DNA of 35,684 bases from contig JADFZS010000020.1 of the NCBI GenBank assembly GCA_015232405.1, positions 14,852-50,535 on the forward strand, in the 5' to 3' direction. This document shows positions 16,860 to 24,975 of this stretch, piece by piece. The notes beneath the pieces were generated by a model that did no database searches, was not told where the DNA came from, and saw only the letters and a list, made by a program, of their open reading frames with translations. This DNA comes from Magnetococcales bacterium. GTDB lineage: Bacteria > Pseudomonadota > Magnetococcia > Magnetococcales > JADFYX01. The position numbers and the translations under genes are program-made. Each line of letters opens with the position of its first letter. The first letter of the stretch is position 1.

Positions 16860-18194
16860 TTAATATCCTGAAACGGTGGATGAAGAGTAACTACCACAGT
16901 AGTCACTTTCACCATATCTATCGATTACACCATTATTAATAGAAAAGCCGCCATAGCTGTATAAATAACTCACAATCAATCCATTAGAGCTTAAACATTG
17001 CAAGGAGAGGTATCCTGAGGTGCAACTAGTTCCTTCAGAATATGTACCATCATCATTAAAGCTCGCTATATAATCACTGCATGTTGAGTATGAAGAGGGA
17101 AGAGAGTAGGACAAAATGCTGCATTCGCCATAACTGCCCAAATCCCTTTTTATCGAACATGTAGTTGTAGTTGTTGTCGTGGTGGTAGTTGTTGTGGTGT
17201 TAGTGGTGGTATCGCTGCTACTGTCACTACTACTATCACTGTCACTAGAAGATACCGCTACAGCAGCACCACCTGCCACTACAGCACCAATTCCTGAAAT
17301 TGCAGCAGTACTCAACCCTGCTGTAGTAGCAACAGCTGTTGTGGCTCCTACGGTTGCTGCTGTAGTAGTAGCTGCAGCTGTAGTTACTGCCGCTGTAGTT
17401 GCTGCTGCCGTCGTAGTTGCTGCTGCCGTCGTAGTTGCTGCTGCCGTAGTGGTTGCTGCTGCTGTTGTGGTAGCCGCTGCTGTAGTGGTTGCTGCTGCTG
17501 TAGTAGTAGCAGCGGTTGTAGCTGCAGTAGTGGTAACTGTTGAAGCCCCTACACCAACTGTAGCGGTAGTTGCAGAAGTGGCTGTTATTGTTCCAGCACT
17601 AACAGCACCTGCACCAACAGTTGAACCTCCCGCAGCGGATTGACTGACTACTCCTGCAACAACACCAAATTTAGAAGCTGAAATAACAGAATCTGTGACG
17701 ATATTATCCGAAAAACCTGCTATTTTGGTCGGAGCAACTGCCAGCTCTGTATAGACCTGAATTGGTTCTATTGAGTTGGGTTGTACAGAGTCTCCTTCCA
17801 TTGCAATTACCGTGGTTTCATAAGTCTGGGATTTAACCACTTTATTGTCGCCATTTTTAACTAGAATCAAATAATTAATACTGCCTGCATCAGCAACTGG
17901 AGCAGGTAGAGTACCAACAAATACATTATCACTGAAAATCTCCATGGCAATAAAATTAAAGCTCTTTCCATCTGCTGCTTTAAAATAGGTTCTAACCACA
18001 TCAACACCGGAAGGGTCGCTGACATTAACCATGATTTTTATACGTTCACCAGAGTTGGTGCTTGTTATTCTGTTGTGAACAATTACGGTATTGGCAGATG
18101 TTGCAGCGGTAACGGTTTTAATAATTGGAGTACTAAAGGATAAAAATAGCGGCAGCAGACAAGTTAATAATATTTTTTTGATTATAGTATTCAA
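16860..18194 (-). CDS. Secreted Thr/Ala-repeat protein with a Cys-rich C-terminal domain
   Basis: A 444-residue protein of unrecognised family. It has a signal peptide (basic start, hydrophobic core to about residue 25, likely cut near TAA at 29-31), an Ig-like or fibronectin-like domain at about 38-130 (DPSGVDVVRTYFKA, then INYLILVKNGDNKVV), a linker, and a low-complexity region of about 200-290 with (TTTAAA) hexapeptides. A Gly/Ala-rich hydrophobic stretch (SGIGAVVAGGAAVAV) follows, then Ser/Asp and poly-Thr tracts, and a C-terminal domain with six Cys, enough for three disulfides. The start is TTG at 18194 with GAGG 8 bases upstream. It is probably an exported or surface protein with a mucin-like stalk. 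It lies 29 bases after a 58-residue ORF in the same direction. Confidence 0.8.
   Translation of the reverse strand: MNTIIKKILLTCLLPLFLSFSTPIIKTVTAATSANTVIVHNRITSTNSGERIKIMVNVSDPSGVDVVRTYFKAADGKSFNFIAMEIFSDNVFVGTLPAPVADAGSINYLILVKNGDNKVVKSQTYETTVIAMEGDSVQPNSIEPIQVYTELAVAPTKIAGFSDNIVTDSVISASKFGVVAGVVSQSAAGGSTVGAGAVSAGTITATSATTATVGVGASTVTTTAATTAATTTAAATTTAAATTTAAATTTAAATTTAAATTTAAATTAAVTTAAATTTAATVGATTAVATTAGLSTAAISGIGAVVAGGAAVAVSSSDSDSSSDSSSDTTTNTTTTTTTTTTTTTCSIKRDLGSYGECSILSYSLPSSYSTCSDYIASFNDDGTYSEGTSCTSGYLSLQCLSSNGLIVSYLYSYGGFSINNGVIDRYGESDYCGSYSSSTVSGY
17401..17508. repeat. 18-base tandem repeat coding for TTTAAA hexapeptides
   Basis: Six adjacent 18-base units run from 17401 to 17508; the first two are identical and the others differ at a few, mostly third, codon positions. 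More degenerate units flank both sides. The period is a multiple of three, so changes in copy number keep the reading frame of the secreted protein and would only alter stalk length. Confidence 0.9.
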
Positions 18195-18223
18195 TGGCTT
18201 TTCCTCATAGTTAAAATTAAACT

Positions 18224-18400
18224 TTAAAAAGTACGAGTTGATTTTATGGCCAGAATTTTGTTGCGAATTTCTCTAGCAAACCCAGAGCCTTTTACAAAAG
18301 TTGCGACGAGTTTTTTTTCAATATCTTCTTGGGAAATATCTCGCAGGAGTTTCCGGACTAACGTTTCCAGACACACTTTGTCTGTGGATTGAATTTCCAT
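18224..18400 (-). CDS. Small 58-residue protein of unknown function
   Basis: An ORF of 58 codons starting with ATG at 18400 and ending in TAA. CCAGGAAATAAC directly before the ATG gives a ribosome site (AGGA) with about 6 bases spacing. The product starts MEIQSTDKVCLETLVRKLLR and ends in IKSTRTF; it is charged, predicted mainly helical by its composition, and has no signal peptide or membrane segment. It lies 29 bases before the secreted Thr/Ala-repeat gene on the same strand, so the two are likely co-transcribed. Evidence is position, ribosome site and sensible amino-acid composition; no homologue is recognised. Confidence 0.55.
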   Translation of the reverse strand: MEIQSTDKVCLETLVRKLLRDISQEDIEKKLVATFVKGSGFAREIRNKILAIKSTRTF

Positions 18401-18452
18401 GTTATTTCCTGGTAAATAAAACTGGTTTATAGCTTGGCTCTTGAAAGACCAA

Positions 18453-18471
18453 GGGGTATTGTTAATACCCC
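18453..18471. promoter_or_regulatory. Short GC-rich palindrome upstream of the small ORF, possible operator
   Basis: GGGGTATT (18453-18460) and AATACCCC (18464-18471) form a perfect 8-base inverted repeat around GTT. It lies 53 bases before the small ORF, in the region that must hold the promoter for that ORF and the secreted protein. Just beside it, CTTGG and CCAAG (about 18434-18453) form a second imperfect inverted repeat. NarL-type regulators such as the one encoded next door bind short inverted repeats, so this is a candidate site; no direct evidence. Confidence 0.35.
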
Positions 18472-18571
18472 ACCCAAAAAATTGCTATCCATTTTGGCTG
18501 TTGTTCATGGCGCAACAATTTAGGATTGGTCTCTTAAACAGCTTAAGCTTGGGGGGAATGTTAAGACAAAA

Positions 18572-18606
18572 AAAAAGACGTGTCTGTCAACAGAACACGT
18601 CTTTTT
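18572..18606 (-). terminator. Intrinsic terminator of the kinase-regulator operon
   Basis: A 12-base stem (AAAAAGACGTGT at 18572-18583 with ACACGTCTTTTT at 18595-18606), extended inward by CTG/CAG pairs, is followed on the minus strand by a run of nine T (complement of 18568-18576). It lies 48 bases after the stop codon of the response regulator, a textbook position and form. The T's at 18602-18606 make it partly active in the other direction too. Confidence 0.9.
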
Positions 18607-18653
18607 AGGTCATAATAGTTGGAAAGGTTTGTCGTAATTTTATGACGCTTATT

Positions 18654-19286
18654 TCACTCAACCAGACCTTTTTCCAGTGCATAACGGGTCAAGTCTGAGT
18701 TGCTGGACAAATTCAATTTATTGAGAATTCGCCGTCGATAGGTGCTAACCGTACTCACTGTGATATTCAACTCGCTGGCTATTGTAGATAGGGACGCTCC
18801 GTTTGCTATTTTGCATAAAACACCGTATTCCCGATCAGATAGAGTGTTATGTAGCGGAACATCATTTTGGCTGTTTATCTCTCCCACCAACTCTTCAGCC
18901 ACACCTGCTGCAACATAACGCTTACCCCCCATGATCTTGTGTATCGCTTTTACCAATTCATCGGCGGCCTCTAGTTTTGTTAGATAACCAGCAGCTCCAG
19001 CATTGAGAAAACGTAGCGCAAGAGAGCCTTCCTCATGTTGGGTTAATATAAGAACCTTTTTTCTGGGATTATCAAGGAGCACCCGTTTTAATACATCGAG
19101 TCCTCCCATATCAGGCATAGAAACATCAAGGAGCAGAAAATCCCACTCAGTTTTACGAAGTAGACGTAATGCCTCTTTTCCATTGCCAGCTTCGCCAACC
19201 ACCTCCATACCGGACTCTTCGCTAAGAATCCTTTTTAATCCATCACGTACAATGGCATGATCGTCTGCAATAAAAACACGAATCAT
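18654..19286 (-). CDS. NarL/FixJ-family response regulator with LuxR-type DNA-binding domain
   Basis: A 210-residue transcription regulator. The receiver (1-120) has D8/D9, phospho-acceptor D54 in LLLDVSMPDMGG, Thr82 and Lys104. The C-terminal helix-turn-helix (about 147-208) reads LSDREYGVLCKIANGAS, then IASELNITVSTVSTYRRRILNKL, a normal LuxR-type motif. It starts 7 bases after the stop codon of the giant kinase, whose HisKA_3-type transmitter normally pairs with this regulator class, so it is almost certainly the cognate partner. GGAGG at the kinase stop codon may serve as its ribosome site, though the spacing of 12 bases is long. Target genes are unknown; the secreted-protein unit just downstream is a candidate. 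Confidence 0.95.
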   Translation of the reverse strand: MIRVFIADDHAIVRDGLKRILSEESGMEVVGEAGNGKEALRLLRKTEWDFLLLDVSMPDMGGLDVLKRVLLDNPRKKVLILTQHEEGSLALRFLNAGAAGYLTKLEAADELVKAIHKIMGGKRYVAAGVAEELVGEINSQNDVPLHNTLSDREYGVLCKIANGASLSTIASELNITVSTVSTYRRRILNKLNLSSNSDLTRYALEKGLVE

Positions 19287-19293
19287 CTTTTAT

Positions 19294-22200
19294 TTAAACC
19301 TCCATGTTTGGTGGTGGAATTCGTACCCATAAACGGGTTCCTCCTTTTTTTTGTCGCTCCAAGCCGAACTGACCATCTAACTGCATCACTCTTTCACGCA
19401 TATTACCAACACCAAAAGAGTTTTTACTGTTTAACTCTTGCAGATCAACCCCATCTCCATCATCCAATACCTCCAGAGCAACACATGTTTCATCGCTGCT
19501 CAACAGCACTTCAACCTCGTTGGCATTTGCATGTTTTGCTACGTTGGTTAGAGCCTCCTGGCAGATACGAAAAAGTGCTGTTTTATAAAGATCGTTTAGC
19601 TCTATCTCAGGGGGGGATTTTGCCCAACGAGCTTTTATTCTACTGTGGTGACTCATCTCTACCATCAGCCAATCCAAAGCTGGGGTTAAACCAAACTCAT
19701 CCAAAACTTTAGGCCGCAAAGAGCGAGAAATTCTTTTTACTGTTCCACTAACCATACTCAAAGCATCGCTCATCTCTTTTAACTGTTTGTTGAGATCTTT
19801 GTTATGTTTGGGAGGGTGTTTCTGCAACCAGGAGATATCCATTTTCAACTTGGTTAATTGACTGCCAAGCTCATCATGAACTTCTGCGGCAATTCTTTTT
19901 TTCTCACTCTCTCTGGTCTGCTCCATATGGGCTGAAAGTTCTCGTACCCTCTGTTTTGATTTAACCGCCTCTTCTTCAGCCTTTTTATGGGCGGTTATAT
20001 AACGGGAATTGTTTATGGATAGAGCGGCCTGAGTACCGATCAAGCGTGTCATTTCCACCTGTTTTTGGGTAAATACACCAGTTGATAGGCTGTTCTCCAG
20101 GTAGATGATACCAATGACATTTTCTTTGCTAACAAGGGGGACAGCTAGAGCAGATTGTGGCTGTTTACTGACTATATATTTGGTTTTGGCAAAAATTTCG
20201 TTATCCTTGGCGGCATCCCAAACCAAGCTCTGTTTGTTGCGTTCAACATGGCGGATTATTTCAGTGGGTACATAAGGGTGATCTCCTTGTGTTGAATCCA
20301 AAGGTAGAGATGGCAGTAAACGTACCGAAGATAGATCAGCATCTGCCATCAATAGTAGTTGTTCTTTCTCTTTAAGTGTCAACACCCCACGTTGGGCGCC
20401 TGCATTCTCAATGGCTAGTGTCATGAGTTTTTTTATTAGTGAATCTGTATTGATTTCGCTGAATAGTATTTGGGAGGCTTGAATAACACTGGGAAGATCC
20501 AACAAAGCTGTTGAAAGTTCATGACCGCTCTGGGATTGGGATAAAGAGCTTGTTGCCACAGTAGGGCCATTTTCATTTGTGAGGTAGGCAGAAAAGCGGC
20601 TTTCCAGATCGTCTACCTTGGCAGCTGCCCCCCAGCGTCCATAAACATGTCTGGCATCCTTTAGATAATGACGAGCAACATGATATAATTTTTGCTCAAG
20701 ATAAAAACATCCTGCCAGCTCCATTGCCAATGCTTCATCGCCCATATATCTGTTTTTATTGGCTAGCTGTATGGCTATGTCATAATGATCTCTGGCTATG
20801 TTGCTGTTTTTCAATATACGATTTTTTTCTGCTTCAACCAGATGAAATTTACTTGAAAAATTCATTGGAGCAAAATCTGCCAATGTTTTTAAGCGTGTCT
20901 GATTACTGTCTATTTTTTCTGTAAATGTTATTTGTTCCTCTTTGTTGGCAGAGGGGTAAAGTGCCAATCGGGTGAGTGATCCATAGAGAAGTAAAACAGA
21001 GGTTACTGTGGGTGCGCCAACTCCCAACTCTTCTGCCCTGATGGATTCAGTTAGAGCTTGCCGATATTTTCCAAAAAGATATAGCAGCACAAGCCTTGCT
21101 AGGCTGACAATAAAAATAGAGCCATAATTATGCTGTTTGATACATAAATCCATATCATCTTTGCCATCGAGACTCCATCCACTCAAATGGTGATAAGGTC
21201 GCTTTTCACCTATCAGGTTTAACATCATCTGATAACCAGCCAAACCAGCTTCAGTTGTGTTTCGTAGTCCGAGTTGTTCTAATATGGTTAAAAATCGCTG
21301 GGACTGTTTTTTTGTTTCTATTAAAGGTCGTCCTGAAAATGAGCTGATAATTATAAAACCATTACCTGTAGGTGAAAGAACATCAAACTGTCCATTTTCA
21401 AGGGCAATTTCAAAAGCAGTTGACATAATTTCCAAGGCTTTTTCCACATGTTCTTTCCCGTCGGTAAGATGCGCCCCTACATATTGATATGTCCTGGCTA
21501 TACTTTTTTTATGCTCATGTTTTTTTATCAACTGCAATGAGGTTTTGCCGATAAAATTAGCCGCTTCATAGTCGTGAAACTTAAACTCCATAATTATTCC
21601 AAGCATTGAAAAAAGAGCGGGAAATTGTTCAGTCAGCCCATGTTCAAATGAAAACTCAACCCCTTTTGCTGTAACCTCCAACAATATAAAAGGGTTAACC
21701 ATATAGGCTGAGATACCACAGCGAATAAAGAGATCAACTGCTTCCATGATATTAGGATCATATGTCATGGGTAAATTGAGAATGCTCTGTGTGGTTCTGC
21801 CTGAAATTAATTGCGAAATTTTTTCAGGCTGTTCTCGATAATCCCCAGCTTGGATTTCATTTGTAATGGTGACACCAGTCAATACCAAAGCAGTAAGACC
21901 AATATCCAGACATTTTTGATGTTGACCACTGCCAGTATAGGCAGCCATCTGGATTTTATATATTTTTATCAGGTCAAATTTGTCGGATATATTTTTAAAT
22001 GTGGTTGCTGCCAACTGCTCCATCTCATCAAGTCGTGTTGACAGAAATGCCCCTTCGGTTGCCTCTAGATGTAAGTCCAGGGTCAGCTTGTAATTATCTT
22101 GCCAGGAGTTTTCTGGTAGAAGATTAAGCCCAGCCCGAAAGAGGGTGTAGGCAGGATCAAAAGCTGCCGAAGCCTTGGCTTGATGCCCGGCTAGTAGATA

Positions 22201-24459
22201 AAGATTGGCTATTTTAAGACGTTCTTTGCTATCGTGAATTAGATGAGAAACGTGATTAAAATGGTTGCTGGCGGCAAAAAGTTGCTCACCTTGAGGCTGG
22301 TTGTCAATATCAGCCAATAATAGTCGCCCAATAGCGAGATGGTGTTTGTGCTGGGTCTGTTGATCCATTGAGTCATAAGCAGCCCTCTGTACCCAGTCAT
22401 GGACAAAGCGGTAAGAGGTGCTGTAATGATCGTCCTGGTAGTGTGCAAGTTGGTAGTCACGATCCAGTGGTATTATAAGACCTTCCTGCAATGCGGGCCA
22501 AAGCTCTCGTGCAATATTCTGGGATGAGGTTTCATGAACTCTATGGATTAGCCCTAGATCAAACGTAGTACCGATACAGGCAGCTAATTGTACGGTACGT
22601 TGGGTTTCAATCCCTAGCTGATCAATTCTATTTGCCATTAATTGGGCAAGGTTATCTGTAATATCCTGGCCTTTTATCCCGGCTACATCCCACTGCCAGC
22701 AGTTGTTTTTGAACTTAAGAAGGTTTTTGGCGTGTAGTATCTTTAAAAATTGCAGTAGAAAAAATGGATTGCCAGCAGTTTTGTTTTGACACAAATTTGC
22801 CAGATCATCCACTTGCTCAAGTGATTGGCGTGTAGTATCAGCTACCATCTGGGCTGTATGTTCCAACCCTAGTGGTGGCAATGTTATGATTTCTGGATTA
22901 ACCCCTTTTTTACCAATGTTATCCAGGGATGCCATAAGAGCGTGAGAGTCGTCCACCTCTTCGTTGCGGAATGAGCCGATTATCAGCATATACGGCGTAG
23001 TATTGAGGGTACAGTGCTTTTCTATTAAATGGATTGAGGGGAGGTCGGCCCATTGCAGATCATCAAGAAAAAGTACTAGTGGCTGATCTTTTTGTGAAAA
23101 AACAGAGAGAAAATCATGTAGTACAACCCGAAATCGATTTCCTGCTTCCTCTGAATCCAACTCCGGAATCTCTGGTTGAGCTCCAATTAATCTTTCCAAC
23201 TCAGGGAGTATTTCAACCATGATCCTACCGTTATTTGCAACGGCTTTTAAAATCCGTTCTTTCCATTCCAAAAGGCTTGATTCACTCTCTCCCCATAATC
23301 CATCCAGTAGTTGTTTCAATCCTTGGATGAGAGCCAGATAGGGTTCGTCACGGGATAACAGGTTATATTTACCGACGGCAAACAGACCTCCCAACGTCAA
23401 CACCTGTTGTCGCAACTCCCCAACCAGAGCTGTCTTACCAGATCCTGCATGACCTGCCACCAAAACAAGTTCCGAGCTGCCTTTAGCAGCCCGTTCATAA
23501 CTGGTGAGAAGCTGTTTGATCTCACTGTCACGACCATATAGTTTTTGTGGTATACGAAAACGGCTCAACTCATCCTGTTGACCAATTGCAAAAGGGGGTA
23601 TGGTCTGGCTGATATTCCATTGCTTAAGAGAGTTTGTAAGATCAGCTAGCAGTCCATTGGTTGATTGATAACGTTTTTCAGGATCTTTATTCAGTAGTTT
23701 CAGAACAATTTGGGAAAGTGGTTCAGGTATATCGGATCTAAGTTTATGGGGTGGCTTTGCTTGTCTGGCAACATGGCTATGGACAATTTGCAAAGGTGTG
23801 TTGTGGGGAAAAGGCTTGCTGCCTGTCAGTAGTTCATAAAAAGTAGCACCCAATGAATAAAAGTCGGTGCGATAGTCTACCAACCGATTCATTCTTCCGG
23901 TCTGTTCTGGTGAGATATAGGCCAGGGTTCCCTCAAGTAGGTTCAGGGATTTGGGAAAAGGGGTTTCCTGACCAAGTTGTGAAGCAATTCCAAAGTCAAT
24001 AATTTTGATTTGATCTGTAGTACGATTCCAAACAATGTTTGATGGATTGATATCTTTGTGAATTACATTTTGCGCCTGAATTTGACCAAGGGCTTGGGTT
24101 ATCCGAATTGCCAGATCAAGAAAATGGTTGATTTTAAGTGGTCCATGTTGCCGTAAATGAATATCCAGAGATTCCCCAGCAAAATCCTCCACCAATAGGG
24201 CTAGACTATTTCCATGTCTTTGTAATCCGTATGATTGAACGATGCCAGGCTGTTTGTCGAATAACCTGGTGGTTTCATATTCCAATTGAAATTGTGCCAG
24301 ATTTTCCGGGCTGGGGTATTCACCATTGAGAACTTTGAGGATAATATGGCTATTGTCGGCAAGTCGAAGACAGCGATGGATTTTGGACTGATTACTCTCA
24401 TATATACAGCTAAGAAATTGCAACTTTTCAAGTCTGTTTTTTGGGTCAGTAATATTCAT
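19294..24459 (-). CDS. Giant hybrid Ser/Thr protein kinase - AAA ATPase - GAF - sensor histidine kinase
   Basis: A 1721-residue cytoplasmic signalling protein. Domains in order: a Ser/Thr kinase (about 12-280) with Lys42, the catalytic HKDINPSN (134-141, HKD instead of HRD), DFG at 155-157 and SPE at 183-185; an AAA/STAND-like ATPase (about 305-500) with Walker A GHAGSGKT (336-343) and Walker B LVLFLDD (461-467); a long helical region (about 500-1300) resembling TPR-type repeats of the AAA_16/MalT class; a GAF domain (about 1325-1485); a coiled coil; and a NarX/DegS-type transmitter with His1528 in EVHDELG, N-box Asn1639 in EALTNVAKHA and GVGNMRERV. All catalytic residues look intact. No membrane segments were seen. 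The response regulator follows 7 bases later. The input signal is unknown. Confidence 0.95.
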   Translation of the reverse strand: MNITDPKNRLEKLQFLSCIYESNQSKIHRCLRLADNSHIILKVLNGEYPSPENLAQFQLEYETTRLFDKQPGIVQSYGLQRHGNSLALLVEDFAGESLDIHLRQHGPLKINHFLDLAIRITQALGQIQAQNVIHKDINPSNIVWNRTTDQIKIIDFGIASQLGQETPFPKSLNLLEGTLAYISPEQTGRMNRLVDYRTDFYSLGATFYELLTGSKPFPHNTPLQIVHSHVARQAKPPHKLRSDIPEPLSQIVLKLLNKDPEKRYQSTNGLLADLTNSLKQWNISQTIPPFAIGQQDELSRFRIPQKLYGRDSEIKQLLTSYERAAKGSSELVLVAGHAGSGKTALVGELRQQVLTLGGLFAVGKYNLLSRDEPYLALIQGLKQLLDGLWGESESSLLEWKERILKAVANNGRIMVEILPELERLIGAQPEIPELDSEEAGNRFRVVLHDFLSVFSQKDQPLVLFLDDLQWADLPSIHLIEKHCTLNTTPYMLIIGSFRNEEVDDSHALMASLDNIGKKGVNPEIITLPPLGLEHTAQMVADTTRQSLEQVDDLANLCQNKTAGNPFFLLQFLKILHAKNLLKFKNNCWQWDVAGIKGQDITDNLAQLMANRIDQLGIETQRTVQLAACIGTTFDLGLIHRVHETSSQNIARELWPALQEGLIIPLDRDYQLAHYQDDHYSTSYRFVHDWVQRAAYDSMDQQTQHKHHLAIGRLLLADIDNQPQGEQLFAASNHFNHVSHLIHDSKERLKIANLYLLAGHQAKASAAFDPAYTLFRAGLNLLPENSWQDNYKLTLDLHLEATEGAFLSTRLDEMEQLAATTFKNISDKFDLIKIYKIQMAAYTGSGQHQKCLDIGLTALVLTGVTITNEIQAGDYREQPEKISQLISGRTTQSILNLPMTYDPNIMEAVDLFIRCGISAYMVNPFILLEVTAKGVEFSFEHGLTEQFPALFSMLGIIMEFKFHDYEAANFIGKTSLQLIKKHEHKKSIARTYQYVGAHLTDGKEHVEKALEIMSTAFEIALENGQFDVLSPTGNGFIIISSFSGRPLIETKKQSQRFLTILEQLGLRNTTEAGLAGYQMMLNLIGEKRPYHHLSGWSLDGKDDMDLCIKQHNYGSIFIVSLARLVLLYLFGKYRQALTESIRAEELGVGAPTVTSVLLLYGSLTRLALYPSANKEEQITFTEKIDSNQTRLKTLADFAPMNFSSKFHLVEAEKNRILKNSNIARDHYDIAIQLANKNRYMGDEALAMELAGCFYLEQKLYHVARHYLKDARHVYGRWGAAAKVDDLESRFSAYLTNENGPTVATSSLSQSQSGHELSTALLDLPSVIQASQILFSEINTDSLIKKLMTLAIENAGAQRGVLTLKEKEQLLLMADADLSSVRLLPSLPLDSTQGDHPYVPTEIIRHVERNKQSLVWDAAKDNEIFAKTKYIVSKQPQSALAVPLVSKENVIGIIYLENSLSTGVFTQKQVEMTRLIGTQAALSINNSRYITAHKKAEEEAVKSKQRVRELSAHMEQTRESEKKRIAAEVHDELGSQLTKLKMDISWLQKHPPKHNKDLNKQLKEMSDALSMVSGTVKRISRSLRPKVLDEFGLTPALDWLMVEMSHHSRIKARWAKSPPEIELNDLYKTALFRICQEALTNVAKHANANEVEVLLSSDETCVALEVLDDGDGVDLQELNSKNSFGVGNMRERVMQLDGQFGLERQKKGGTRLWVRIPPPNMEV

Positions 24460-24754
24460 AATAAAAACTCACTATTTTTTTCTGACCCTTGAGCAAAAAT
24501 AAACCTACAGATTCGTAGTAGCGACTGCCACAAGAGACCGCTTAGCTTACTAAATACCAGCATTTAGGTAGATAGTTGCAATATTATGTTGTAAAATAAA
24601 ATTTATATATTTGATTTTACATTTTTTGATCTCCACGGTTCATTTGTATTAAGAAACATTAAACGTAGAATTATAACAAAGTTGTGGATGGTTTATCCAG
24701 AAAATCCCTAGCTATTAACCGTAACCTACTCATAGTTGTTGATTTTTGTAGAGA

Positions 24755-24766
24755 GAACATTTGTTC
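24755..24766. promoter_or_regulatory. Palindrome GAACATTTGTTC, possible operator
   Basis: Two 5-base arms (GAACA, TGTTC) around TT make a near-perfect 12-base palindrome in the divergent region. The GAAC-N4-GTTC form looks like the LexA box of Gram-positive bacteria, but with a single copy and no SOS gene nearby this is only a generic operator candidate. Confidence 0.25.
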
Positions 24767-24888
24767 AACATTAACAAAAAATTTCCATCAATCATCTAGC
24801 TACATTTTTGTTTATGCCCGTATCAATTTTATAACAGTTTGATTTGTTTGTGGTTTAACTGTCAGCCGTCAAATAATCTCAGCAATAT

Positions 24889-24918
24889 TTGAACTTAATT
24901 ATATTCTAATATTCTAAT
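24889..24918 (+). promoter_or_regulatory. Possible sigma-70 promoter of the RND operon
   Basis: TTGAAC (24889-24894) and TCTAAT (24913-24918) are 18 bases apart and match the -35 and -10 consensus at four and five of six positions. They lie 58 bases before the adaptor start codon. AT-rich surroundings make chance matches likely. Confidence 0.3.
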
Positions 24919-24975
24919 CATTCAAGATTGCCATTTTTGCCCTGTTGGCAAAACAAGGTTTAACATTTTTTATGA

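Larger units (their letters stand above)
24460..24975. other. 516-base AT-rich divergent intergenic region
   Basis: No convincing coding sequence was found here. The stretch separates the divergent giant-kinase and RND-pump operons, so it must hold both promoters. It contains the palindrome at 24755-24766, a possible promoter at 24889-24918 and a 6-base inverted repeat (TTGCCA at 24928-24933, TGGCAA at 24946-24951) 24 bases before the adaptor start. The rest is AT-rich without clear structure. Confidence 0.6.

Noticed and set aside
17401..17508. Regular 18-base units as a possible CRISPR array
   Set aside because: Units are directly adjacent without spacers, keep the reading frame and code for TTTAAA hexapeptides.
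17179..17643. Val/Ala-repeat frame of 154 codons on the plus strand
   Set aside because: It is the mirror of the 18-base tandem repeats and the poly-Thr tract of the secreted protein, with no ribosome site or signal peptide.
19257..19712. Plus-strand frame of 151 codons
   Set aside because: Antisense to the histidine-kinase end of the giant kinase and to the regulator start; His/Pro/Leu-rich shadow product.
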